64,000 nucleotides of DNA. It comes from Spirochaetales bacterium (GTDB taxonomy: Bacteria > Spirochaetota > Spirochaetia > DSM-27196 > Alkalispirochaetaceae). The stretch covers positions 1 through 64,000 of the forward strand of contig JANQHT010000068.1 of the NCBI GenBank assembly GCA_028282545.1. Reading direction: 5' to 3'. This document shows positions 17,340 to 25,967 of this stretch, piece by piece. The notes beneath the pieces were generated by a model. The model was not told where the DNA came from and did not search any database. It worked only from the letters and a program-made list of their open reading frames with translations. The position numbers and the translations under genes are program-made. Position 1 is the stretch's first letter. Each line of letters begins with the position of its first letter.

Positions 17340-18719
17340 TCAACGTCGCCAGAGCACCGTGTCCGGGTGGAACTGGCTCCAGGCGAACCAGAACGCCTCG
17401 TGACTCGCGAGTGCCGCTGGGGATGTCGACCCACCAACGGTGTTGGTCGCCCGAAGTCCACTTCCCGCGGCCGCCACTGCCACGCCGCGAGCGATGACTC
17501 GTTCACCCGCTTCCAACGCCAGTAGTACCTCGGAAACGGGAAAGGCCAGGGGAGTCCCGTCATTCGCAATCACACCCAAGACGCGTTCCTGGACAGGGAG
17601 CCGAAGGTCCACGTCTCCCACCGGAAAAATGGGGCCCTTGTCGTCACGTCCCCGCAGGGGATCGTACGGGTAGGGAGCGCCCGGGGCGCCGCCGTTGACC
17701 GATAGGATCGTCGTGTCCGGATACTCCCGTTTCCAGTCGCCCCAGGTAGACGTGACGACGCTCACCTGGTTCAGTTTCACACCGGCCGCGCGGAGTGGAC
17801 CCGAAAGCGCCCGGCCCGAGAACGTGTCGATAGCGGACATAGTGGTCAAATCGTAGGAGAGCTTGTTTGATCGAACAAGGAGACCGGACGTTCGCAACAC
17901 CGGCCCGTACGCGCCCACATCGTCCGTGAAGAACGCCTGGGCGGACCCGCAGAGTGTACAGTAGGGCATGGCGAAACGACGACCGCCGAGGGTGTCGTTC
18001 ACCATCTCGTGGATCTCCATGATGTGCTTTGGATACGCTCGGGCTTCGCCGTTGATCACCACGCCGAATACGAGTTTGTCCTCCGGATACCAGTTGCCGC
18101 CGGCCGCGTCTGTCACCGCCGGATCGTCCAGCGCCGGTATACACCGGTAACAGGGAAGTCCGGGGCGCGCATCGATTCGATCGTCAATGAGAACTCCGCC
18201 CCACTCCACGAAACGCCAGTCGACCTGTGTATCGCGGTCATCGAAGAACGGTGCCCACCGGGGGTCGATACGGAGGAAGAGCGCGCGCTTGTCGTCGGAG
18301 TACCCGGGATAGGCGGGGATCTCCCAGGCGATCAGGTGATTCGTGATCGCATTGAAGTTGTCGACCGGCAGCGACACGCCCGTGAGTGCTGCAAACGCGT
18401 CCAGGATGGTCTGCCGGTCGGCACGCCCTGCAAAGCGCCGGGCGTCAGAGACGAACCAAAGCAGACGAGGGTCGCCGCCGGCGCCGATCGATTCAATCGC
18501 CTGTCGATCAAACGCCATACCCCGGACACCGGCAACAAAGGTGTCAATCGCCGCGCGCGCCTCCAATGTGATGTCGCCGCTTGGAGCGGCGGGCGGGGGC
18601 GGGAAGCGGGTGCCGTCGCTTCCAACTAGGTCACGGCCGGGAAGATTGTACCCCGTGAACGCAACGAGAAGAACGATGAGCGCGAAGGCCCTGACCAAAC
18701 CCGACTTCCCCGATACCAC
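17340..18719 (-). CDS. Exported DUF3179 domain protein
   Basis: 459 aa from GTG 18719. An N-terminal hydrophobic helix (AFALIVLLVAFTGYNLPG) is a signal peptide or anchor. The long domain has the DUF3179 landmarks: CYRCIPALDDPAV, VFGVVINGEARAYPKHIMEIHEMVND, FAMPYCTLCGSAQAFFTD, and FSGRALSGPLRAAG. The CTLCG motif and conserved histidines suggest a metal or heme site, but the biochemical role of DUF3179 is not established. It is convergent with the EI-type gene, and its start faces the ArsR-like gene on the same strand 64 bp upstream. Confidence 0.85.
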   Translation of the reverse strand: MVSGKSGLVRAFALIVLLVAFTGYNLPGRDLVGSDGTRFPPPPAAPSGDITLEARAAIDTFVAGVRGMAFDRQAIESIGAGGDPRLLWFVSDARRFAGRADRQTILDAFAALTGVSLPVDNFNAITNHLIAWEIPAYPGYSDDKRALFLRIDPRWAPFFDDRDTQVDWRFVEWGGVLIDDRIDARPGLPCYRCIPALDDPAVTDAAGGNWYPEDKLVFGVVINGEARAYPKHIMEIHEMVNDTLGGRRFAMPYCTLCGSAQAFFTDDVGAYGPVLRTSGLLVRSNKLSYDLTTMSAIDTFSGRALSGPLRAAGVKLNQVSVVTSTWGDWKREYPDTTILSVNGGAPGAPYPYDPLRGRDDKGPIFPVGDVDLRLPVQERVLGVIANDGTPLAFPVSEVLLALEAGERVIARGVAVAAAGSGLRATNTVGGSTSPAALASHEAFWFAWSQFHPDTVLWRR

Positions 18720-18783
18720 CGATCCAATGTACCGCTACCGGTTCCAGGACGGCAAAATGCGGGTGAACCGGGCGCCGGCCGGT

Positions 18784-19842
18784 TCACAGATCCTTCAGGT
18801 ACCGCACTATCTCGTCGGAGAGCGATGCAACCGCGTCGTAGTTCAGCCGGTAAAGAACGTTACGGTTGTCCGGTGAGTGTTCCTCGATCAGGCCCGCTTC
18901 GCGAAGCTGCTTGAGATGGCGGCTCACCACGGACGTTGAAAGCGCAGCGCATTTCGCCACCCGTTTGCCGTTGTACTTGAAGTCATCTGCCGCGATGAGC
19001 TGTAATATCTTCAGCCGGTTTTTGTCGCCCAGGGCGCCGGCAATTCTCAATATCCGTCGATGACGCTCTTGTTGTTGTGATTGAAGGGTTGCGTCCCAGC
19101 GCAGGTCGTAGAGGACCGTGATGTTGCCGTACCCGAAGTACATCTGGTGAGACTTGGCGAAGTGTCGGAGGGGAACAAAAACGAGTTCCCGGTAGGGGGT
19201 ATCCTCGGGAACCGGCGGTGGCAACCAGTCGTGCCCCGTTACCGCCCGGAGTAGTTCGAGAGCACCGCCCCGTTCGCGAATCTCTGCAAGCTCGCGGATG
19301 CTTTTCTCGTATTCCGCACGATTTTCGTCTTTGTGAAGACGGAAGACACCGTTGAAATAGTCGCGCCACAAGGAGACCAGCTCCGATTGCATACGCGGAA
19401 GGTCGTCACACCAGGAGAAGTCGGCGCCCAGGTGCTGTGCGTCGTCACGGACTCCGCGGGCGGCGAGAAAGGCCTCGACCGCGGCTGCGCTGATCTCCTC
19501 CGGCAGCTCCGACTCCGGAAAAACGCGCCCAAGAACGAGGAAGAGGAAACGTCGCGGAGCGAGGCTCTCCACGTGGTCGATGAATCCCGGCAGATCACTC
19601 TGGTCATCCACGTCGAAGGCAAATTCCGCGAGATCCTGTCCGCCGTGGAGCGGTTCATAGCACTCCCGCAGCCGGGATACAAAGGCACTCCCGAGCGTTT
19701 CACGAACAACATCGGTCCATTCCGGATTGCGAGCCGGTTCAAGGATGCTCTTTGCGCTTTCCAGCATTTCCAGAACCGGTGAACGCCGGATTGTTGTTAT
19801 TGCGTCCAGGTCGATTTCGTGGTGTGTCCCGATCGTCGGCAC
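18784..19842 (-). CDS. Large ArsR-family transcription regulator
   Basis: 352 aa from GTG 19842. The C-terminal third is an ArsR-type wHTH (RILRIAGALGDKNRLKILQL, then ALSTSVVSRHLKQLREAGLIEE and a wing NRNVLYRLN). The N-terminal ~230 residues form a longer domain rich in Trp and acidic residues, as in large ArsR regulators of unknown ligand. The 62-aa gene ends directly upstream (stop at 19845), so the two are translationally linked. A strong inverted repeat lies over the promoter of the pair. The regulator probably represses its own operon and perhaps the divergent cutA. Confidence 0.85.
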   Translation of the reverse strand: MPTIGTHHEIDLDAITTIRRSPVLEMLESAKSILEPARNPEWTDVVRETLGSAFVSRLRECYEPLHGGQDLAEFAFDVDDQSDLPGFIDHVESLAPRRFLFLVLGRVFPESELPEEISAAAVEAFLAARGVRDDAQHLGADFSWCDDLPRMQSELVSLWRDYFNGVFRLHKDENRAEYEKSIRELAEIRERGGALELLRAVTGHDWLPPPVPEDTPYRELVFVPLRHFAKSHQMYFGYGNITVLYDLRWDATLQSQQQERHRRILRIAGALGDKNRLKILQLIAADDFKYNGKRVAKCAALSTSVVSRHLKQLREAGLIEEHSPDNRNVLYRLNYDAVASLSDEIVRYLKDL

Positions 19843-19844
19843 GG

Positions 19845-20033
19845 CTACTTACCTCGTTCAACCGCGAGATCGCTGCAACCGGTTTGACGAGCCATTGCTC
19901 CGTCCAGTTGATCTGCCACGCGTCGCAACAACCGTGCCGCCGCGGCGGCAACGGGCGATACCCGGGCTCTTCGTGTGTTCAACGCGTCGCGTTCCCGTTC
20001 CCGGTGCATCGCAAGGTGTTCGTAGCTGGACAT
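19845..20033 (-). CDS. Small Arg-rich protein, first gene of the ArsR operon
   Basis: 62 aa starting at ATG 20033 (MSSYEHLAMHRERERDALN), with AAGGAGG 6 nt upstream, one of the strongest ribosome sites in the window. The N-terminal part is charged and helical and the second half is Ala/Arg-rich; no membrane helix and no metal motif are visible. It ends just before the GTG of the ArsR gene. Not recognised as a known family. The close coupling to the regulator and the operator upstream argue that it is expressed. It might be a co-regulator or a small effector, which is a guess. Confidence 0.65.
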   Translation of the reverse strand: MSSYEHLAMHRERERDALNTRRARVSPVAAAAARLLRRVADQLDGAMARQTGCSDLAVERGK

Positions 20034-20051
20034 GTGCGCCTCCTTCATTTA

Positions 20052-20085
20052 ATTTCACAATTGCATATTCGTGCAACTGTGAAAT
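20052..20085 (-). promoter_or_regulatory. Operator: 14-bp inverted repeat before the ArsR operon
   Basis: Arms at 20052-20065 (ATTTCACAATTGCA) and 20072-20085 (TGCAACTGTGAAAT) match at 13 of 14 positions with a 6-bp spacer. The repeat begins directly downstream of the -10 box, covering the transcription start. It also lies about 60 bp before the divergent cutA start, so it could influence both. Confidence 0.75.
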
Positions 20086-20114
20086 AATGTAATATACCCC
20101 TTGCCGATCGTCAA
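20086..20114 (-). promoter_or_regulatory. Promoter of the 62-aa/ArsR operon
   Basis: Minus strand TTGACG, 17-bp spacer, TACATT, immediately followed by the inverted repeat at 20052-20085. Spacing to the ribosome site and ATG 20033 is normal. Confidence 0.65.
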
Positions 20115-20143
20115 GCGCAATTCGCACCGTGTAGACTCTTGTC

Positions 20144-20470
20144 ATGTCAGATTACATACAGGTCATCACCACGATCGATACGCGCGAACGGGCTGAGGCG
20201 ATCGCCCGTCACCTCGTTGCAGAACGCGTCGCCGCGTGCGCCCAGGTGTCCGGTCCGATCACGAGTACCTACCGATGGAACGATGAGATCGCCACGGACG
20301 AGGAGTGGTACTGCATTGCGAAATCAACGGGAGAGACGTTTACTCGCCTGGAGAGTGCCATCCGGTCCGTACACACCTACGACGAACCGGAGATCATCGC
20401 CGTCCCGATCGCGGCGGGCAGCAACGGTTACCTCGCGTGGGTGACCGCCTCGGTCTCTTCAGCCCCCTGA
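20144..20470 (+). CDS. cutA: CutA1-type divalent-ion tolerance protein
   Basis: 108 aa, full length for the family. It shows the conserved N-terminal VITTIDTRERAEAIARHLV, the AACAQVSGPITSTYRWN segment with the family Cys and Tyr-Arg-Trp, and the C-terminal HTYDEPEIIAVPI. CutA1 forms a very stable trimer, binds Cu(II) and other ions in some bacteria, and is linked to metal tolerance, though its function is still debated. The gene is divergent from the ArsR operon across a shared 110-bp region with a clear operator. The ribosome site is weak. Confidence 0.93.
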   Translation: MSDYIQVITTIDTRERAEAIARHLVAERVAACAQVSGPITSTYRWNDEIATDEEWYCIAKSTGETFTRLESAIRSVHTYDEPEIIAVPIAAGSNGYLAWVTASVSSAP

Positions 20471-20577
20471 CGAAAGGACCTCCTGCTCAAGATAGAGTAC
20501 CGTTGGGATGATAGCAAATCACATTTATGGACGGAGGGCGACGAGCCCTCCGACGACTATGTTTCTGTCAAACTACA

Positions 20578-20746
20578 GGCAGTTCGCATGGTGGAGATCA
20601 CAGTGCCGGATGGAGGCGAATAGCACCAGGCGCGCCCGGAAGGGAGAACAAAACGCGTCTCTGCAGCGTAGCGAAGCCAAGCGTTTTATTCTTCCTTCCG
20701 AAGGCAGCCGTGCCACGGGTATGTGATCTCCACCATGCGAACTGCC
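20578..20746. repeat. 169-bp palindromic element with 25-bp perfect inverted ends
   Basis: The ends (20578-20602 and 20722-20746) are exact reverse complements over 25 bp. Inner parts also pair imperfectly, for example CGGAAGGGAGAACAAAACGC against the complement of the matching stretch near 20680-20700. The whole element could fold into one long hairpin. Both strands can be read as short similar peptides (SSHGGDH...CDLHHANC), a by-product of the symmetry. No transposase is present. It resembles a MITE or dispersed intergenic repeat inserted between cutA and the dehydrogenase gene. Confidence 0.75.
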
Positions 20747-20816
20747 GACGAGATGAGCTTTGTTGACGGAACGACGTTCTTTCACTACAACAGTGTCACA
20801 CATTCCCGGAGGAACC

Positions 20817-21878
20817 ATGAGCAAGAGTTACAAGATCGCGATACTTCCTGGAGACGGTACCGGCCCCGAGGTGGTCGTGGAGGGCATGAAGGTTCTGGGT
20901 GCCGCCGCCGACACGTTCGGGTTTACCCTGGACACGACAACGTTCGATTTCGGGGGCGACCGTTACCTGGAGAAAGGCGAGATACTGCCGGACGGCGCCG
21001 TTGATGAACTCAGGCAGTTTGACGCCATTTACCTCGGCGCGATCGGCCATCCCGACGTGAAACCGGGTATCCTGGAAAAGGGAATCCTCCTCAGGTTGCG
21101 ATTCGAACTCGATCAGTACATCAATCTCCGTCCCGTGAAGCTCTATCCCGGCGTCTGGACGCCGGTCAGGGACAAGGGTCCGGAAGATATCGACTACGTC
21201 GTTGTCCGTGAGAATTCCGGCGGTATCTACACGGGAACCGGTGGATTCAGTATGAAAGGGACCGAGCATGAGGTGGCAACGCAAAGCATGGTCTACACGC
21301 GCCACCAGGTGGAACGCTGCCTTCGTTACGCCTTCGAGTATACGCGGCGACGAAACAAGGAGATGACGCTCGGTCTATGCGGGAAAACGAACGTGCTGAC
21401 CTACGTCTTTGACCTATGGGAACGGGCTTTCCACGAAATCGGTGAGGCCGACTATCCCGACGTAAAACGCGACTACTATCACGTTGACGCCACGACCATG
21501 TGGATGATCAAGAACCCCGAGTGGTTTGACGTCCTGGTCACCAGCAACATGTTCGGAGACATCATTACCGACCTCGGCGCGATGACGCAGGGCGGTATGG
21601 GAATCGCCGCGGGCGGCAATATCAACCCCGAGGGCGTCGGCATGTTCGAGCCGATCGGCGGGTCCGCACCCAAGTACACGGGGCAGAACGTGATCAATCC
21701 CCTGGCGGCGATCGCTGCCGGTGGAATGATGCTCGACACGCTCGGCGAGCGCGAGGCGGCGGACGCGATCGAGTCGGCGATCATGGACGTCACCGGAACC
21801 AAGATTCAGAGCCTGGCGGCGGGGAAAATGGGGTATTCGACCTCGGAAGTGGGCGACATGGTCGCCGAGCGCGTATAA
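20817..21878 (+). CDS. Isopropylmalate dehydrogenase-family NAD-dependent decarboxylating dehydrogenase
   Basis: 353 aa. ATG 20817 has GGAGGA 3 nt upstream. Family motifs: [15 protein letters not shown], the active-site arginine/tyrosine region [15 protein letters not shown], and the magnesium-binding [15 protein letters not shown], plus [18 protein letters not shown]. Standard LeuB has ELTGGIYFG where this protein has ENSGGIYTG, which is closer to tartrate/malate-type relatives. 3-isopropylmalate, tartrate or another 2-hydroxy acid is possible. No leuACD genes are adjacent, which weakens a leucine-pathway call. The promoter region holds the palindromic element. Confidence 0.85.
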   Translation: MSKSYKIAILPGDGTGPEVVVEGMKVLGAAADTFGFTLDTTTFDFGGDRYLEKGEILPDGAVDELRQFDAIYLGAIGHPDVKPGILEKGILLRLRFELDQYINLRPVKLYPGVWTPVRDKGPEDIDYVVVRENSGGIYTGTGGFSMKGTEHEVATQSMVYTRHQVERCLRYAFEYTRRRNKEMTLGLCGKTNVLTYVFDLWERAFHEIGEADYPDVKRDYYHVDATTMWMIKNPEWFDVLVTSNMFGDIITDLGAMTQGGMGIAAGGNINPEGVGMFEPIGGSAPKYTGQNVINPLAAIAAGGMMLDTLGEREAADAIESAIMDVTGTKIQSLAAGKMGYSTSEVGDMVAERV

Positions 21879-21887
21879 CCGCTCCGT

Positions 21888-22796
21888 TTAGCCGATGATG
21901 TACTGGATCTCGGTTCGGTAGCGCGCCGGGTTGCCGCGGAAGATCATGCCGGGTCCCTTGAGGTAGATCTCGCGACTGGGCGGTGTAGGCCTGATGCCCC
22001 GGGACGCAATCTCGTCCATCACGACACGGTAGCTGTCGCCGATTGAGTCGTAGCCGCCGGCGTGCAGAACCGAGAGCGCCCGGCCGCCGGATAGGCTCCG
22101 TACGGCGAAACGGTCGCCGCTCCCCTGCACCCACGCCACGCCGCCGTCGATTGGCGAGACCTCTCCTCCGTCGGCGCGTTTTTTCAGTACCGCGATTGCC
22201 TTGTTCATTGTGCCCGATTTGAGCGATAGGCACGCCTCGATGTCGGCGCTCTCCTCCTGATACTCCGCGTCCCAGTAGAGCGAAAACACGGAAACGCCGG
22301 AGAAGCGGCCGAACAGCCGAAAGAGTGGTCCGATGTGTTTTCCAAACTCGTCGTATCGTCCGCGGTACCGCGTCGATGCGATTTCCATTGCCGGCAGTGT
22401 CTTTTCTTCTACGGTAGCGTTCATTGGTGGTTCCTCCAGGTGCGCCTCGATGACGCTGATGGTTGATCGCAGATCCCGCTGGATCGTCCGGTAGCGGGCG
22501 AGCCGCTGCTCAATTTCCCCCGCCTTTCTTCGCAGGTACGCCGCCACGTCACCGTCCTCCTCACACTCCGCGAGGATCTCGGCGATTTCGTCGATTGAAA
22601 ACTCGAAGTTTCGGAGAAGAGCGACCGCCCGCGCGCGCTCGATCGAAGCGTGGTTGTAGTACCGGTATCCATTGGCGGGATCGACCCGGGCGGGTTCGAG
22701 GATTCCCCGCTCGTGGTAGAACCGGAGCGTCTTGACCGACATGCGTGCGATGATTGAAAAATCGCCGATCGAGTACTCCCGTCGCTCTTGCTTCAC
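21888..22796 (-). CDS. MerR-family regulator with GyrI-like effector domain
   Basis: 302 aa from GTG 22796, with GGAG 8 nt upstream. The N-terminal MerR helix-turn-helix (YSIGDFSIIARMSVKTLRFY, then ERGILEPARVDPANGYRYY) is followed by a long dimerisation helix (about 75-120). A GyrI/BmrR-type ligand-binding domain forms the second half (about 130-302). BmrR-like proteins activate efflux or detoxification genes on binding hydrophobic drugs. The start lies 1 nt after the stop of the hydrolase gene, so the two form an operon. Confidence 0.9.
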   Translation of the reverse strand: MKQERREYSIGDFSIIARMSVKTLRFYHERGILEPARVDPANGYRYYNHASIERARAVALLRNFEFSIDEIAEILAECEEDGDVAAYLRRKAGEIEQRLARYRTIQRDLRSTISVIEAHLEEPPMNATVEEKTLPAMEIASTRYRGRYDEFGKHIGPLFRLFGRFSGVSVFSLYWDAEYQEESADIEACLSLKSGTMNKAIAVLKKRADGGEVSPIDGGVAWVQGSGDRFAVRSLSGGRALSVLHAGGYDSIGDSYRVVMDEIASRGIRPTPPSREIYLKGPGMIFRGNPARYRTEIQYIIG

Positions 22797-22797
22797 A

Positions 22798-23829
22798 TTA
22801 CAGCTCCGTTCCCAAGGCCCGAGCCAGAGGGAGTGCAAATCGCGACGGGTCATCCTGGGGGAAGTGACCGCACCCCGGCAGCTCGACGAGCTGTGCACCG
22901 GGTATCGCGTCGCGATAGGCGCCCCCGGCGGGGGGAACAAAATCTTCCGTGCCGACAAAGATCGTTGTCGCCGCCGTTATGCGACCCAGAAACTCCCGCA
23001 CGTCGTACCGCCTTCCGAGCGAAAGGTAGACGGCCGGCTGGATCCAACCACCGGTCAACGCCGGGTCGTTCGCCGCCCGATACCCCCACTCCGCGCTCGT
23101 GGGCATCACCGCGTAGAATCTTCCCATTCCATTGGACAGCGTCGCCAGTTCCTCCTCGGTCCGGTTCCACAGCACCCGGTAGTTGAAGTAGTCCTCGCGC
23201 CATTCACGGTACTCGGGTACCATCGACTCCGGCAAGTGCGCTTCTATCGCCGCGAAGAGGCCATCGTTTTTGTTTGGCATGACCAGCACGGCGGCCGGCG
23301 CGATCAGGACCAGACGATCCACCCGCGAAGGAAACTCCGCCGCGTAGAGAGCGGCCAGGAACGCCCCGTAGGAGTGGCCGACGACGCGAACCGTCTCCTC
23401 TTTTAGCAGGATCCTCAGTCGTTCGATGTCCGCGATCTGCGCCTCGACTCCGAGCGCGTCGGTAAGTATTTCCGCATTGTTCCGCCAGGAGCGCCTTGAG
23501 AACGAGGCGACCGGCCGCGAGGACCTCCCGCTGCCGCGCTGGTCGAAGTGGACAAATGTGAACACCCGGGACAACTCCCGGCTCGTCGGCCACGGTTCGG
23601 GCGGAGGAAGCCCCGGTCCTCCGTGTACGACGATGACCGGTGGACCGCTGCCCACCGTCTCGACGTGGATCGACACGCCGTCGGGCATCGTAACGGTGCT
23701 TTCGTCGATCCGCACCACGGCGGTGTCCACCGATTCCGCGAGCGATCCGGGCGTGTACGATTGACCGCAGCCCATGAGCACCGTTAGGAACGTCACCGTT
23801 GCGGCAAAAAACACCGGTTTTCGAATCAT
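22798..23829 (-). CDS. Alpha/beta hydrolase lipoprotein, proline iminopeptidase-like
   Basis: 343 aa from ATG 23829 with a near-ideal GGAGGG site. A lipoprotein signal (FFAATVTFLTVLMGC, Cys at about 20) anchors it to a membrane. The fold shows the oxyanion motif HGGPGLPPPEP, FDQRGSGRS, the nucleophile GHSYGAFLAAL, and the catalytic His in GCGHFPQDDP. HGGPG plus DQRGSG is typical of S33 prolyl aminopeptidases, but relatives act on many esters and amides. It is co-transcribed with the MerR-type regulator, whose inducer might be related to its substrate. Confidence 0.9.
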   Translation of the reverse strand: MIRKPVFFAATVTFLTVLMGCGQSYTPGSLAESVDTAVVRIDESTVTMPDGVSIHVETVGSGPPVIVVHGGPGLPPPEPWPTSRELSRVFTFVHFDQRGSGRSSRPVASFSRRSWRNNAEILTDALGVEAQIADIERLRILLKEETVRVVGHSYGAFLAALYAAEFPSRVDRLVLIAPAAVLVMPNKNDGLFAAIEAHLPESMVPEYREWREDYFNYRVLWNRTEEELATLSNGMGRFYAVMPTSAEWGYRAANDPALTGGWIQPAVYLSLGRRYDVREFLGRITAATTIFVGTEDFVPPAGGAYRDAIPGAQLVELPGCGHFPQDDPSRFALPLARALGTEL

Positions 23830-23936
23830 TCCAACCCTCCTTCCCCCTTCGGGAATCCCTTTTGACGTAACGGTGGAGCCTCCAGTTAGGGGAGGGTCAA
23901 GAACGAAATTTGCGTTGCCTCGGCCGCCGGCGCCGG

Positions 23937-25823
23937 CTATGCGTTCGCCCCGGGGTTCCACGTATCGGGCAGACCCGGATAACAGACACGCCGATAGCAG
24001 TACGTTTCGTGGGATGCCTGCCGCTGAAGCGCGTTGATCGGCAGCGTATTCCACGGCACCGGATCGGGACGCTCCACTAGGTAGAACTCACCGGAATCCA
24101 TGAGCCACGCCAGGTTGTAGAAGTCGTGTTCGATCGCCCGCCCGCGGACAATCGAGTCGCCGATGTCGTTCGCAAGGAGCGCACTCCGCTGCAGCGCCAC
24201 TTCCGCCAGCGACGCGGATGCCGGTGAAGGGCTGTCGAAACGGTCTGCCGGCACGCTTCGAAAATCCCTGGTACGGGCCGCCATCCATATACCGTCGGTC
24301 CGGAACGACAGTACGCGCTCGCGTGCGCTCTCGAGGTCAGCCTCCATCGATTCGATCGTATCGGGTGTCCGAGCCTCTTCGAGCAGATAGGTGAGGAGCA
24401 GGAGAACCGCCGCCTCGTCTTCGAGAAACGACACGGGGTTTGCGGCGCCCTCAAACGTACTCCGTGCCCAGGAACCGTCCTCGAGCCGGTTCGCCCCCTG
24501 AAGCGCAGCGTATAGAGAGACGGAACGGTCGATCAGCTTCTGTTGACCCAGGCGCCGGCCGGCCACGACGAAGGCAACGCCGGCAAGGGCGTTCCAGGCG
24601 GTGACGATCTTTCCGTCCACGTCCGGCTGCGGTCGCAGGCGGCGCCGTTCCAGCATCGCCGCAAGTGTGCGACGATCCGCGTCGGCAAGGGGCCCGGGCC
24701 GTTTCCGACGGAGATGGTGTCGCCCCTCCACAACGCTCTGCGAGTCGATTTCAAAGAAGGAAGCGGTCCACTCCCCATCGATCGCCTCGAGTTCCTCTCT
24801 ACTCCAGAGGTAGGTGGCGCCCTCCCGGTGATCTGTGTCCGCGTCAAAGGCCGAGGCGAAGAGTCCACGGTCGTCCGCGAAATCGCGCTCAAGGCACGTT
24901 ATGATTCCGTCTGCAATCTGCCCGTACCACTCGTTGCCGAACCGACCAAACGCCTCGGCGTAGACCCAGAGCGCCATCGCCTGGTCGTAGAGCATCTTTT
25001 CGAAGTGGGGAACGGCCCAGGCGCGGTCAACGCAGTAACGGAAGAACCCACCCCCCAGGTGGTCGTGCAGGCCGCCGGCGGCCATCGCGTTTAGTGTCCG
25101 CTGCGCGATCTCGTCGGCCCGTTGGTTCGCGGCGATTGAACCGGCGTGGAGCAGGAACATCAGCGTGTTGTGGGGCGGGAATTTCGACCCGGTTCCAAAT
25201 CCGGCGAAGTTCTCGTCAAATTGCGTGGCGATCCCAGCAATCAGTTCATCTGCCTGGCGGGCGGCAGGTCTCTGGTCGTCCTCCGGCGGAGAGTCTTCCG
25301 AACGGAGCGTGGACTCGGCGGCCGCCCACAGATCGAACTCCGAAACGGAGTCGGCCTTCTCGCGCAGAAACTCCCGGACGCGTCCGATGACGTCGAGAAA
25401 ACCGGGCATCCCGTTGCGTGCCGTCACCGGCAGGTAGGTCAACGCTGCAAAGGGCCGCCCCGCCGGCGTCAGGAACACGTTGAGCGGCCAGCCGCCGCGT
25501 CCCTGGCTCGCCATCTGGAAGCTCATCAGATAGTGGTCTATGTCGGGTCGTTCTTCCCGGTCCACCTTGACGGCGATGAAGTGCTCGTTGAGTGCATTCG
25601 CAACCGCTTCCGACGAGAACGCCTCGGCGGCCATGACGTGACACCAGTGACACGTGGCGTACCCCACGGAGACGAAGAGCGGCGTACCCGTTTCGCGCGC
25701 CACCCGTAGCGTCTCTTCGGACCACTCCTGCCACCAAACGGGGTTTTCCGCGTGTTGGCGAAGGTAGGGCGACGTGGCGTCTGATAGGGCGTTTCGCTGC
25801 ATTTCGACCGACCGCATCACCAT
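23937..25823 (-). CDS. YyaL-type thioredoxin-domain protein (DUF255)
   Basis: 628 aa from ATG 25823, or 622 aa from the ATG at 25805, which fits the family N-terminus (NALSDATSPYLRQHAENPVWW) better. The first ~170 residues are a thioredoxin-like DUF255 domain with the redox motif CHWCHVM and FVSVGYATCHWCH context. The rest is an (alpha/alpha)6-barrel related to N-acylglucosamine 2-epimerases (GGLHDHLGGGFFRYCVDRAW, PHFEKMLYDQA). The family is widespread and its substrate is unknown; human SPATA20 is a member. It stands alone, 107 bp upstream of the hydrolase gene on the same strand. Confidence 0.92.
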   Translation of the reverse strand: MVMRSVEMQRNALSDATSPYLRQHAENPVWWQEWSEETLRVARETGTPLFVSVGYATCHWCHVMAAEAFSSEAVANALNEHFIAVKVDREERPDIDHYLMSFQMASQGRGGWPLNVFLTPAGRPFAALTYLPVTARNGMPGFLDVIGRVREFLREKADSVSEFDLWAAAESTLRSEDSPPEDDQRPAARQADELIAGIATQFDENFAGFGTGSKFPPHNTLMFLLHAGSIAANQRADEIAQRTLNAMAAGGLHDHLGGGFFRYCVDRAWAVPHFEKMLYDQAMALWVYAEAFGRFGNEWYGQIADGIITCLERDFADDRGLFASAFDADTDHREGATYLWSREELEAIDGEWTASFFEIDSQSVVEGRHHLRRKRPGPLADADRRTLAAMLERRRLRPQPDVDGKIVTAWNALAGVAFVVAGRRLGQQKLIDRSVSLYAALQGANRLEDGSWARSTFEGAANPVSFLEDEAAVLLLLTYLLEEARTPDTIESMEADLESARERVLSFRTDGIWMAARTRDFRSVPADRFDSPSPASASLAEVALQRSALLANDIGDSIVRGRAIEHDFYNLAWLMDSGEFYLVERPDPVPWNTLPINALQRQASHETYCYRRVCYPGLPDTWNPGANA

Positions 25824-25967
25824 AACGTACCGATTCCTGGTGTGCGGCGGAAAGCGAGGAAGCGCCTCCGGATGGGCAGCGGTCAGGGTCCATCACTACT
25901 CCGGTCCAAGCAACGGCGTACGAGGTGTTTGTCCAGTAGGTGTAGGTGGCGACAGAACTCTCAAGCT

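Noticed and set aside
20533-20551. GGAGGGC/GCCCTCC hairpin considered as a terminator of cutA.
   Set aside because: A compact stem exists but no T-run follows, so termination is not supported.
20573-20824. A possible small gene within the 169-bp element.
   Set aside because: The peptide arises from the palindromic repeat, and both strands give similar products; no ribosome site supports it.
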